This document shows positions 30,043-37,443 of a stretch of 37,443 nucleotides of DNA, piece after piece. The notes under the pieces are model-generated. The model worked only from the letters and a program-made list of their open reading frames with translations, was not told the DNA's origin and searched no databases. The DNA is taken from contig PABD01000143.1 in NCBI GenBank assembly GCA_002702685.1, positions 1 through 37,443 on the forward strand. The letters run 5' to 3'. The DNA is from Planctomyces sp. (GTDB lineage: Bacteria > Planctomycetota > Planctomycetia > Planctomycetales > Planctomycetaceae). Position 1 is the stretch's first letter; every line of letters begins with the position of its first letter. The translations under genes and the position numbers were made by a program.

Positions 30043-31146
30043 TTATCTGATTTTCAGGCTGGCGAGAGCGAGGATGGCAAGCAGTGCTGCTGTGATCCAA
30101 AAGCGTGTGACGATTTTTATCTCATGTTGGCCTTTGAATAAATAGTGATTATGCAGTGGAGAGCAGGCAATCAATCTTTTTTTCGAAATTTTATACCAAC
30201 CGACCTGCAGGATCACACTGACTGTTTCCACGACGAAGACACCACCGGCAATCACCAGCAATGCTTCCTGCCGCGAAGTCAACGCGGCCAATCCGATCAG
30301 GCTACCAAGGGATAACGAACCGGTATCTCCCATGAAGACCTGGGCGGGATAACAGTTGAACCAGAGAAAGCCCATCACGGCACCCACCAGGGCTCCCATG
30401 ATGACGGCGAATTCTCCGCATCCCGGTATGAACGGAATACTCAGGTATCCAGCGAGTACTTTATGGCCGGCCAGATAAGTGAGCGCCACAAATGTCGCTC
30501 CGCACATGATCAGGCAACCGCTGGCGAGTCCGTCGAGTCCATCCGTCAGGTTGACTGCGTTCGAACTTCCTACCAGTACCAGTACTCCCCAGGCAATCAG
30601 GCCGACACCGAGTGGTATCGCGAAATTACCGACGGGAGAGAGAAGTGAAGTTCCTCCTTCAATTTCTCTCAGCTCCAGATACAGGAGCGGCAGGGTTATA
30701 GAGGAAATCAGAATTTGAGCCAATAGCTTTTGTCGTGCTTTCAGCCCATTTTTTTTGGAACTCAATTTCGTCCAGTCGTCATACGCGCCGAGCAGTGCAA
30801 ATGCCGTCGCGGAGAAGAGTCCCAGTTGTACAAATCGATTGGTAAGATCGCCCCAGGCAAGGACGGCGATGAGAATCGCACCCACCACAAACAGGCCGCC
30901 CATGGTGGGCGTGTCCTGTTTCGCGGAATGTAATTCATTCAATTTTTCGGAATCACTTTTGATCGGTTCGCGAAACCGGTTCTGCAACCAGCGAATCGCC
31001 AATGGCCCGAGCAATATCGCCATCAGAAACGCCGTGAGACTGGCAAGCGCCGTGCGCGCGGTAAGAAAAACGCGCGAGTCTCCCGTTGAATAAAACTCGA
31101 GTCGTTCGAGCAGTGGTCCGAATTGATCGAGTAACCAGATTAACAT
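30043..31146 (-). CDS. mraY: Phospho-N-acetylmuramoyl-pentapeptide-transferase
   Basis: MraY joins the UDP-MurNAc-pentapeptide to undecaprenyl phosphate to make lipid I. The 367-residue protein has about ten membrane helices and the catalytic cytoplasmic motifs: AKQDTPTMGGLFV early on, then NAVNLTDGLDGLASG with the paired aspartates, and later VFMGDTGSLSLG. KNGLKARQKLL and the C-terminal HNHYLFKGQHE segment also fit. Length is close to the E. coli enzyme (360). It is separated from murF upstream by 50 bp and from ftsW downstream by a 198-bp gap holding a strong hairpin. All core motifs look intact. Confidence 0.97.
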   Translation of the reverse strand: MLIWLLDQFGPLLERLEFYSTGDSRVFLTARTALASLTAFLMAILLGPLAIRWLQNRFREPIKSDSEKLNELHSAKQDTPTMGGLFVVGAILIAVLAWGDLTNRFVQLGLFSATAFALLGAYDDWTKLSSKKNGLKARQKLLAQILISSITLPLLYLELREIEGGTSLLSPVGNFAIPLGVGLIAWGVLVLVGSSNAVNLTDGLDGLASGCLIMCGATFVALTYLAGHKVLAGYLSIPFIPGCGEFAVIMGALVGAVMGFLWFNCYPAQVFMGDTGSLSLGSLIGLAALTSRQEALLVIAGGVFVVETVSVILQVGWYKISKKRLIACSPLHNHYLFKGQHEIKIVTRFWITAALLAILALASLKIR

Positions 31147-31196
31147 CCAGAGTCCGGAAGAAATCGTTCAGGCGGGAGTAGTTATCGATAGCAGTA

Positions 31197-32612
31197 CTAA
31201 GCAGCGGGACGCCAGAAGTGGAAGCCGTAGTCGTCGCGGTCGTCCGCAAGATGTTGGGCGAGCCACTGCGTGATGCGTTCCATCTGCATTCCGCGCGAGC
31301 CTTTGACGAGGATGGCGTCCCCATGTTCGACAAAACACGAAAGGACAGCGAGCAGCGAATCGAAGTTGGTGCAGACGGCGGTTTGATGAGGCGTCATTCC
31401 ATACTGTTGCGCGCCGGCGATTACCGCGGGGGCGAATTCACCATAGCTGATCAGCATTTCAATGTGACTGTTGGCAACCAGTCCGCCGACCTGATGATGG
31501 AAGAAGATTTCTCCCGGCCCGAGTTCGAGCATATCACCCACCACCAGGATCCGTTTCCCGGCAACCTGCATCAGTTCGAGTGTTTCAATAGCGGCTTTCA
31601 TCGAAGCGGGATTGGCGTTGTAGCTGTCGTCGATCAGGTAGACCTGACCGACCTGTTGCCACTGACAGCGACCCGACATCGGTTGGAAATCGGCGATGCC
31701 ATCCCGTAATTGCGCCAGGGTCAGTCCCAGTTCGCGACCGATCGCAATTCCTGCGAGGGCTGAGCGAACGTGATGTGCGCCCATCGCCGGAAGGAAATAA
31801 TCATCACCATCGACTTCAAACCAGATCTTACCATTTTCGGTCTGGATATTTGTCGCGCGGAGATCGTTGTCCTCATTGAAGCCGATATAAACGACGTTGC
31901 AGCAGGCGACCTCGTGCATGCCGCGCACCTTGGGAGAATCGCCGTTGAGAATCGCAAGTCCCGTTTCCGGCAGCGCTGCGATCAGCTTCTGTTTTTCCGT
32001 AACGATGTTATCGAGTTGCCCGAACGTCAGCAGGTGCGCGGGGGCGACCTCGGTCACAATGCCGATCTCGGGGCGAATCATCGCGAGCAGACTGTTCAGA
32101 TCATTCGTACGCGCGGCGCCGAGTTCCAGCACGGCGAACTCATCGGTCGGTTGTACGTTCAGCAGGCTCAGCGGCACGCCGTATTCGTTGTTGAAATTTC
32201 TGGGAGACCGCGTCCCCTGAAAGCCTGTCCGCAGCGTCGAGTAGACCATCTCCCGCGTCGTTGTCTTGCCGACAGATCCCGTAATGCCGATCACCAGCGT
32301 GTCGAGTTCTTTTCTCCACGCGGTGGCGTATTGAGTCAACGCGAGGTAAGTATCTTCCACGGCGACACAAGGCAGCGGACAGTCTTCGGCGCGATTCCGT
32401 TGGACGACCGCGGCCACGGCTCCTTTTCGGGCGGCGTCCGCGAGGTATTGATGCCCATCGTGGTTCTCGCCACGGAGCGCCCAGAAGAGCGAGCCGGAAG
32501 CAAGAGTGCGCGAATCGATCGAGATCTCCGTGAAGTCCATTTCGAGCGACTCGAAACGATGGGGAGTTCCAGCGGTGGCATTCAGGATGTGTTGCAGTGA
32601 GAAGCGATTCAT
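31197..32612 (-). CDS. murF: UDP-N-acetylmuramoyl-tripeptide--D-alanyl-D-alanine ligase
   Basis: MurF adds D-Ala-D-Ala to the UDP-MurNAc-tripeptide in the cytoplasm. The 471-residue protein starts with the Mur N-terminal substrate domain (IDSRTLASGSLFWALRGEN), then the ATP-binding loop GITGSVGKTTTREM (P-loop 111-118). The central domain carries SPRNFNNEYGVPLSLL and VLELGAA, and the C-terminal domain carries DDSYNANPASMKAAIE. Those last two are diagnostic for MurF among the Mur ligases. The gene starts 117 bp after the murE stop, and that gap holds an exact 7-base hairpin. It is followed by mraY after 50 bp. Confidence 0.97.
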   Translation of the reverse strand: MNRFSLQHILNATAGTPHRFESLEMDFTEISIDSRTLASGSLFWALRGENHDGHQYLADAARKGAVAAVVQRNRAEDCPLPCVAVEDTYLALTQYATAWRKELDTLVIGITGSVGKTTTREMVYSTLRTGFQGTRSPRNFNNEYGVPLSLLNVQPTDEFAVLELGAARTNDLNSLLAMIRPEIGIVTEVAPAHLLTFGQLDNIVTEKQKLIAALPETGLAILNGDSPKVRGMHEVACCNVVYIGFNEDNDLRATNIQTENGKIWFEVDGDDYFLPAMGAHHVRSALAGIAIGRELGLTLAQLRDGIADFQPMSGRCQWQQVGQVYLIDDSYNANPASMKAAIETLELMQVAGKRILVVGDMLELGPGEIFFHHQVGGLVANSHIEMLISYGEFAPAVIAGAQQYGMTPHQTAVCTNFDSLLAVLSCFVEHGDAILVKGSRGMQMERITQWLAQHLADDRDDYGFHFWRPAA

Positions 32613-32665
32613 CAGCGCGGCGTGCGTTCAGAGCGAACGTTCATTTCTCAGACAGTTTGACTACC

Positions 32666-32688
32666 GACAGACGGGCCCACAGTCTGTC
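32666..32688 (-). other. Hairpin between murE and murF
   Basis: GACAGAC and GTCTGTC form an exact 7-base stem around a 9-base loop in the 117-bp gap. No T-run follows on either strand, so it is more likely a processing or pausing element than a terminator, or chance. Confidence 0.35.
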
Positions 32689-32729
32689 ACAACAAAACTT
32701 GATGTTCTTCGGGCGGAACTGTATTGCAA

Positions 32730-34277
32730 TCAATGATTCACGGTAAGACCGGTTTTCGACCAGGCGAACTGTTCCAGATGTTGTCGTACTATGGCGACAT
32801 CATCGAACGGGATTTCCTCGCTACCATAAATCTGCACTTTCTCATGGCCTTTCCCGGCGATGAGGATCGTGTCCCCCGGTACGGCCTGTTGCAGCGCCCA
32901 TTGGATCGCCAGTTCACGCGATGGTGCCTGGTGAACTTCGGGATCCGCGTCGGCTTCGTACAGTCCGGCGGCAATCTCTTCCATGATCTGATGCGGATCT
33001 TCGCTACGAGGGTTGTCGCTCGTCAGCACGACGACATCAGCTTCGGCAGCGGCGCGTCCCATCAACGGACGTTTGCTGCGATCACGATCTCCTCCCGCTC
33101 CGAAGAGACAGAAGAGTCGACCGGAGGTAACAGGCTGAAGTGCGGCAATAGCATTGGCAATCGCATCAGGTGTGTGGGCGTAGTCGACGACGACGTTCGG
33201 ACCCTCGTCGGTTGGAACTTTCTGCATCCGTCCGGGAATGGTGTCGAGTCGCTGAATACCGGTGATGACCGCTTCGAGGGAGATGCCGCAGGCAAAGGCG
33301 AGCGCGGCGGCGGTCAGGCAGTTGATCAGGTTGTGTCGGCCGAGTAACTGCGATTCGATCGGAATCGTGTCGCCCGCGTAATGCAGGATGAACCGGGTTC
33401 GCTCAAAGCTTTCGTCGATGATCTCGGCATACAGATCAGCTGACGGAGTTTCCAGGCTGACGGTCAACAGGTTCTGGCGGGAACTGACCCGCTCCCCGAT
33501 CTGGCAGCTGCCTTCGTTATCGAGATTGATAACGACTGTCGCACTGGAACTGCAGTGTTCGAGAATTCTGCTTTTGGCGGCGATGTAAGCTTCGAAAGTC
33601 CGATGATAATCGAGGTGATCGTGGGTCACATTCGTGACCGCGACGGCTCGGAACTGCGAACCGGCGATGCGGTGCTGGTCGAGGGCGTGGCTTGAGACTT
33701 CCGTTACCGCGAATTCACATCCGTTGCGAACCATCCGCCGGAGCAATCCCTGAAAGGCGGCGGGATCCGGCGTCGTGAGCGTGGCGGGAGTGGTTTCCGC
33801 GCCGTCGAAATTTTGAATGGTGCCGATCAATCCCGTTTTGTGAGCGGCCGCTTCGCAGATGGCGCGTGTCATCCACGAAACAGATGTTTTGCCATTCGTG
33901 CCGGTAACGCCAATCAATGATAACTGGCGGGAGGGGTGACCGTTGAGGGCCGAACACAACTGCGCGTAGGCCTTGCGGACATCGGGAACGACGCACTGTG
34001 GCATGGTGACGTCGGGGCGCGGACGATTCACGAGGAAGGCGGTGGCCCCGTTGGACTGGGCTTCCGGAATGTAGGAGACGCCGGCCTGCTTTGTTCCCTC
34101 GATGGCCGAGAAGAGCGATCCGGGACGACAACGGCGGCTGTCATCAGTGGCGTGCTGCACCCAGATATCAGCGCAGCTGACGAAACTCGCGGAGGGGAAC
34201 AGCTTGCGGAGGCTGACGGGGAACATCGCTCCCGCTTCGGACATCAGGTTGGTCATCGTGTTCACTCGAGCATCCAT
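32730..34277 (-). CDS. murE: UDP-N-acetylmuramoyl-L-alanyl-D-glutamate--2,6-diaminopimelate ligase
   Basis: MurE adds the third residue of the stem peptide. The 515-residue protein has the Mur N-terminal domain (DDSRRCRPGSLFSAI), the ATP loop VTGTNGKTSVSWM (125-132), a middle domain with AVTEVSSHALDQHRI and VTNVTHDHLDYHRTFEAY, and the C-terminal domain. DNPRSEDP (from 421) is the motif that marks meso-diaminopimelate specificity, and GKGHEKVQ follows at about 475. The start is unclear: ATG codons at residues 1, 8, 12 and 18 are all possible, and the last best fits the usual family start (SLRKLFPSASF). It is the first gene of the mur block, with a 456-bp leader region upstream. Confidence 0.97.
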   Translation of the reverse strand: MDARVNTMTNLMSEAGAMFPVSLRKLFPSASFVSCADIWVQHATDDSRRCRPGSLFSAIEGTKQAGVSYIPEAQSNGATAFLVNRPRPDVTMPQCVVPDVRKAYAQLCSALNGHPSRQLSLIGVTGTNGKTSVSWMTRAICEAAAHKTGLIGTIQNFDGAETTPATLTTPDPAAFQGLLRRMVRNGCEFAVTEVSSHALDQHRIAGSQFRAVAVTNVTHDHLDYHRTFEAYIAAKSRILEHCSSSATVVINLDNEGSCQIGERVSSRQNLLTVSLETPSADLYAEIIDESFERTRFILHYAGDTIPIESQLLGRHNLINCLTAAALAFACGISLEAVITGIQRLDTIPGRMQKVPTDEGPNVVVDYAHTPDAIANAIAALQPVTSGRLFCLFGAGGDRDRSKRPLMGRAAAEADVVVLTSDNPRSEDPHQIMEEIAAGLYEADADPEVHQAPSRELAIQWALQQAVPGDTILIAGKGHEKVQIYGSEEIPFDDVAIVRQHLEQFAWSKTGLTVNH

Positions 34278-34344
34278 TCAAGAGCAGGAACGCGACTGGT
34301 GGGCAGTCGATACCGATTTCCGAACATCAGTGCGGAATCAAACA

Positions 34345-34379
34345 GGGTGTCGGGTCATCGGTGGGTATCGGTGGGCGGG
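34345..34379 (+). repeat. G-rich cluster with tandem ATCGGTGGG
   Basis: Five GGG runs occur within 35 bases of the plus strand, and ATCGGTGGG is repeated in tandem with a 10-base period. Four-stranded DNA is possible on this strand, which is the template strand for mur transcription, about 68-100 bases from the murE start. Confidence 0.45.
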
Positions 34380-34494
34380 ATGTTCCATCTTTTCCACATC
34401 GCCGCGATATCAATCGAGGCAAAATCGGGATGGAACGCTGTTCAAAGTGGTTCGCCAGACGCTTCCTTGCGACAGAATCAAACCGAAGAACGGC

Positions 34495-34619
34495 AAGGGA
34501 TTTTCCCGATTCTGCCGAAACGGTCAACATCTCTTTATTACATACGTCAGGATTGTAATTCTTACAAAAGGGATTCACGCTTTACCCGCCCCGCGCTGCG
34601 CCTACAGGGAAAATCCCTT
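34495..34619. repeat. 13-bp perfect inverted repeat in the mur leader region
   Basis: AAGGGATTTTCCC (34495-34507) and GGGAAAATCCCTT (34607-34619) are exact reverse complements, 99 bases apart. Each arm is itself close to a palindrome, as expected for a dimer-binding site. No target-site duplication is seen, so it is unlikely to be a transposon end. Confidence 0.55.
34537..34567 (-). promoter_or_regulatory. Candidate promoter for the mur block
   Basis: On the minus strand TTGTAA (34567-34562) and TGTAAT (34542-34537) resemble -35 and -10 elements with a 19-base spacer; TATGTA at a 17-base spacer is a poorer alternative. It lies inside the inverted repeat, about 260 bases before murE. Confidence 0.3.
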
Positions 34620-34642
34620 CTCATGGAAAGCGACTTTCGGCG

Positions 34643-34648
34643 TATAAT
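34643..34648 (+). promoter_or_regulatory. Candidate -10 element for the guanidino-enzyme gene
   Basis: An exact TATAAT lies 85 bases before the start at 34734. No clear -35 is present at normal spacing. Confidence 0.35.
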
Positions 34649-34733
34649 GGAATGAACGTGAATCGCCGGAACAGATTCCGTCGCGAGCGTTTAGTCTCAG
34701 TCGACCCCTCCCGTCCTGCATCGGAATCGCCTC

Positions 34734-35543
34734 ATGAGTGCGCGCACACGACCACGCTTTCTGATGTGTCCGCCCGATTACTTTCGGATTGAATACGAAA
34801 TCAATCCGTGGATGAACAAAGCGGTGCAGAATGACCGGGCGAATTCCGTCGCCCAGTGGCGTGGCCTCAAGACGTTGCTGGAGGAACTCGGTTGTGAGGT
34901 CGCCGAGGTCACGCCGGTGGAAGGGTTGCCCGACCTCGTTTTCACAGCCAACGCCGCAATGGTTTTTGGAAACCGGGCATTTATCTCCCGCTTTCGACAC
35001 GGCGCGCGGCAGGGAGAGGAACCGATCTTCGCGGACTGGTTCGAACAGGACGGCTGGGACGTGATCCGGCTCGCGGACGATATGTCATTCGAAGGCGCGG
35101 GGGACGCGCTGTTCTGTGGAGAGACCCTCTTCGCCGGTTACATCTTTCGCTCTGAGGTGAGGGCCATCAACTGGGTCGCGGACCAGATCGAGCGGCGCGT
35201 CATTCCCCTGCAATTGACAAGCGAGCAGTTTTATCATCTCGATACCTGCTTCTGCCCGCTCAGCGATGAAAGCGCGATCTATTATCCGCCCGCATTCGAT
35301 CAGTACGCCCAAGCAGCGCTACGCGCTCATATCCCGGAATTGATCGCCGTCGAAAAGGATGAGGCGGACCGTTTTGCCTGCAACGCGGTCGTGATCGACA
35401 GGCATGTGGTCCTCAATACCGGCTGCCCGGTACTGGAGACTCAACTTCGCGACCGGGGTTACATACCACACGCGACCCCGCTCGATGAGTTTCTGAAATC
35501 AGGTGGCAGCGCGAAGTGTTTAACGCTCCGCCTGAATTCCTGA
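34734..35543 (+). CDS. Arginine/dimethylarginine hydrolase family enzyme (guanidino-group modifying)
   Basis: This 269-residue protein belongs to the guanidino-group-modifying enzyme superfamily, which includes dimethylarginine dimethylaminohydrolase and arginine dihydrolase. Motifs seen are LPDLVFTANAAMVF (Asn73), SFEGAGDALF (Glu120, Asp124), FYHLDTCFCPL (His168) and the C-terminal nucleophile in GGSAKCLTL (Cys262). The Asn, His and Cys spacing is like that of cyanobacterial arginine dihydrolase domains, which suggests breakdown of arginine to ornithine and ammonia. Citrulline production by a DDAH-like reaction is the main alternative. It has no fused ornithine-cyclodeaminase or second domain. 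It diverges from murE and converges on the CocE-type hydrolase gene. Confidence 0.85.
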   Translation: MSARTRPRFLMCPPDYFRIEYEINPWMNKAVQNDRANSVAQWRGLKTLLEELGCEVAEVTPVEGLPDLVFTANAAMVFGNRAFISRFRHGARQGEEPIFADWFEQDGWDVIRLADDMSFEGAGDALFCGETLFAGYIFRSEVRAINWVADQIERRVIPLQLTSEQFYHLDTCFCPLSDESAIYYPPAFDQYAQAALRAHIPELIAVEKDEADRFACNAVVIDRHVVLNTGCPVLETQLRDRGYIPHATPLDEFLKSGGSAKCLTLRLNS

Positions 35544-35596
35544 ATGCGGTGTCTGCTCGCAGTATGGTTCGCCGTATCGGTGAACGAAATGCCAAG

Positions 35597-37300
35597 TTAA
35601 TCCAGCGAAATTACTTCGTTGTCGCCCGCTTCCTTTATAAAAACCGGCGCGATGACCTTCGAGGCGTAGCGGCGATCATGGTGGATCTGGTTCGTCGCCA
35701 CGAATTGTTTTTCCGGAGTCTCAATGGTGAGCGGTTCGCCGGTATTCGGATTCGGTTCGTAGAACGGGGCGCCGGTGCTGGCAACCGTCACGCGAATGCG
35801 GTGTCCCTTGTTGAAGATCTGACTGAGCCAACCGACATTGTATTTGACGGGATAGATCTCCCCCGGTGCCATCAGCTTTTCGGATTCGAACCCATCGCGA
35901 AACCGGGCGCGACGAACCATGTCGACCAGCAGGATCGACCGTCCATCGGGATAGACGTCGGAAACCCGCACGATAAAATCGGTGTCGGGCGCATCGGACG
36001 AAACATACAGTTCCGCCTCGACATTCCCCGTCCATTCCACCGATTCATCGAGGACGTCGGTCGTGAAAGTGAGCACGTTCTCCTGTTCTTCGAAAGGACG
36101 CGCGTCGCGTGCGCCCGGAAAGGCCGTCCCCGGAATCGTAGCAGGGTGATACGGATCGGCTTTGATCGTGGAAGTATCGGCATCCGACTCCGGAGCCGCT
36201 GTCGTCAGTTTCGCATCCTTACTGAGATAGTAGTCGGTCGAAGTCGTTTTGACGGGCCAATCGGCTGCCGTCCGCCAGATGTTCCCCGGCGCGCCTTCTT
36301 CGTCGAAAGCGCCCATCACGTAGTATTGCACCGCCGGTGCCGTGGCGAGATCATTGTTGATTCCCTTGAGCTGAAAATCGAACCACGCGAGCATATGCCG
36401 CATTACGTCGACATGCGCGTTCTCGGGATAATTCACGTCGCTGAATTTATTGGTCTTGTTGAAACGACCATGCAGCCAGGGCCCGATCAACAGATGCTGC
36501 TGGCCGCGCGAGTTCGGTCCCCCCGCATGTTGCCGACCGATGTAACTGTTGACCGAACCGACACACATGAAGTCGAACCAGCTGCCGATGGTGAAGCAGG
36601 GGACGTTCATCTTGTCAAAGTGCCGTGTGCAGTCTTCGTCCTGCCAGTACTCATCGTAGGTCGGGTGCTCGTACCATTCGACCATCAGATCGTGATTGTG
36701 TTCCGGGACCCGACAGGCAGCGGCCATCCCTTTGAACCGCTCGGGCCGCGTCGTTCCGCCGATCCGATAACCTTCGTGATACAGGCTGAGCCCCGTATCG
36801 ATCATGTACTGACAGACGAGATGCGGCGGTTGCGTCACGGCGAGAAAATTTTGCGCGTACCCTGCCTGCGAACTTCCGAAGGTTCCCACCTTGCCGTTCG
36901 ACCAGGGCTGCACCGCGAGCCATTCGACGATGTCATAACCATCTTTCTGTTCTCCCCAGCCGAGAGCCCGGTATCCGACGTATCGTCCCTCAGATTCCTG
37001 GGTACCACGAAAGTTTACCCCGGCGACGACATATCCCGCCGCCGCCATTTCGGCCATCGACGTCCGTGTGCTCTCGCCGGTCAGGCTCGCGTACCGTTGT
37101 TCGAGCAATACGGGCCATGGTCCCTCTCCCTCCGGAATATAAACATACCCCGACAACCGCACGCCATCCCGCATCGGAATCATCACGTGCGATTCGGTCA
37201 CCGGCCCGAGATTGATTTCCGCGGCCCGGGAGAATGAAGTTAATTCAATGAGGGCGATCAACAATGCCGAAAAACTGAGCTTAAAGATAATTAGTTTCAT
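35597..37300 (-). CDS. Exported CocE/NonD family alpha/beta hydrolase (S15-type)
   Basis: This 567-residue protein begins with a signal peptide (LIIFKLSFSALLIALIELTSF up to about residue 26). The hydrolase domain carries the S15/CocE signature: the early MRDGVRLSGYVYIPEG, VNFRGTQESEG, and the nucleophile elbow GTFGSSQAGYAQ (Ser144). Later come an Asp in IGSWFDFMCV and a His in IGPWLHGRF, completing the likely triad. A C-terminal jelly-roll domain (about 380-560, VEAELYVSSDAPDTDFIVRV) is the usual one in cocaine esterase and X-Pro dipeptidyl peptidase relatives. The substrate could be an ester, amide or peptide. It is single-gene here, and the region upstream of it runs out of the window. Confidence 0.93.
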   Translation of the reverse strand: MKLIIFKLSFSALLIALIELTSFSRAAEINLGPVTESHVMIPMRDGVRLSGYVYIPEGEGPWPVLLEQRYASLTGESTRTSMAEMAAAGYVVAGVNFRGTQESEGRYVGYRALGWGEQKDGYDIVEWLAVQPWSNGKVGTFGSSQAGYAQNFLAVTQPPHLVCQYMIDTGLSLYHEGYRIGGTTRPERFKGMAAACRVPEHNHDLMVEWYEHPTYDEYWQDEDCTRHFDKMNVPCFTIGSWFDFMCVGSVNSYIGRQHAGGPNSRGQQHLLIGPWLHGRFNKTNKFSDVNYPENAHVDVMRHMLAWFDFQLKGINNDLATAPAVQYYVMGAFDEEGAPGNIWRTAADWPVKTTSTDYYLSKDAKLTTAAPESDADTSTIKADPYHPATIPGTAFPGARDARPFEEQENVLTFTTDVLDESVEWTGNVEAELYVSSDAPDTDFIVRVSDVYPDGRSILLVDMVRRARFRDGFESEKLMAPGEIYPVKYNVGWLSQIFNKGHRIRVTVASTGAPFYEPNPNTGEPLTIETPEKQFVATNQIHHDRRYASKVIAPVFIKEAGDNEVISLD

Positions 37301-37319
37301 CGTGTTCTTTCAGATGCGC

Positions 37320-37346
37320 GGGTAGCCTGTTGATGCCAGCCTACCC
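37320..37346 (-). other. Hairpin upstream of the CocE-type gene
   Basis: GGGTAG pairs with CTACCC, and inside this CTG pairs with CAG past a single C-C mismatch. It ends 19 bases before the gene's start, in the likely 5' leader. No T-run follows on the minus strand, so it is more likely a leader structure than a terminator. Confidence 0.35.
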
Positions 37347-37443
37347 CCTTCACCACAGTGGCGCGAATAGATTTCGATGTCGAAACGTGTAATAAATCAG
37401 AAAGAGCACACTGATGGTTACCAGCGGAAATCAGAGTGAAAAG

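Larger units (their letters stand above)
34278..34733. other. 456-bp divergent control region between murE and the guanidino-enzyme gene
   Basis: No gene is apparent. It holds a G-rich cluster (34345-34379), a 13-base inverted repeat (34495-34619), a possible minus-strand promoter inside that repeat, and a plus-strand TATAAT at 34643. The overlapping short ORFs in the track look like chance frames. Both divergent genes should be controlled from here. Confidence 0.6.

Noticed and set aside
34495-34619. Miniature transposable element bounded by the 13-bp inverted repeat
   Set aside because: The flanks CGGC and CTCA do not form a target duplication, and no other copy of the arms was seen in the window.
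35516-37237. 573-residue plus-strand ORF opposite the CocE-type hydrolase
   Set aside because: It is the antisense shadow of a gene with clear hydrolase motifs; its own sequence is arginine- and valine-rich without any domain.

Overview
This window looks like chromosomal DNA of a planctomycete, most likely order Planctomycetales; I do not name a genus. The evidence is the paired PSCyt1/DUF1549/DUF1553 and DUF1501 genes, a FecR/LamG protein next to an ECF sigma factor of the Rhodopirellula/Verrucomicrobium type, a Tat-exported Gfo/Idh/MocA oxidoreductase, a solitary EboE-like protein, a partial mur gene block, and weak use of Shine-Dalgarno sites. I saw no tRNA, rRNA, CRISPR array, transposase or phage gene.

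Layout, left to right. (1) 37-2319 (-): an ECF sigma factor and a membrane FecR/LamG protein, divergent from (2) 2524-7096 (+): a large secreted haem-motif protein (PSCyt1-DUF1549-discoidin-like-DUF1553) and its DUF1501 partner. (3) 7249-11363 (+): ligA, a membrane acyltransferase and queE. (4) 11458-12828 (-): a Tat-exported oxidoreductase with its own terminator. (5) 13066-15462 (-): a second ECF sigma factor, a membrane anti-sigma-like protein, and a secreted or anchored protein with a charged proline-rich tail. (6) 15887-20912 (+): an EboE-like TIM barrel, an RND/MMPL exporter, and a PAS-AAA-Fis protein that has lost the hallmark residues of sigma-54 activators. (7) 21361-22884 (-): a secreted PQQ-type beta-propeller, divergent from dinB (23069-24265, +). 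(8) 24323-24836 (-): a stretch that looks like a decayed gene, then a 49-residue basic protein absent from the ORF track that overlaps the end of a secretin gene (24829-27297, -). (9) 27563-34277 (-): murE, murF, mraY, ftsW and murG in transcription order. (10) 34734-35543 (+): a guanidino-group-modifying enzyme; 35597-37300 (-): an exported CocE/NonD hydrolase.

The mur block makes lipid II precursors: MurE adds the third residue (a DNPR motif points to meso-diaminopimelate), MurF adds D-Ala-D-Ala, MraY and MurG build lipid I and lipid II, and FtsW is the SEDS glycosyltransferase. The usual following genes (murC, murB, ftsQ, ftsA, ftsZ) are absent here, and a secretin follows murG instead. 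Two sigma-factor modules, each with a membrane partner, suggest envelope signalling.

Most of the window is ordinary for this phylum. The items most worth a second look are the unlisted 49-residue gene with a near-perfect ribosome binding site, the sigma-54-activator-like protein missing its key residues, the decayed locus beside dinB, the structured leader and inverted repeat upstream of murE, and the terminator-like hairpin inside the mur block. I did not find a clearly new multi-gene defence or biosynthetic system.
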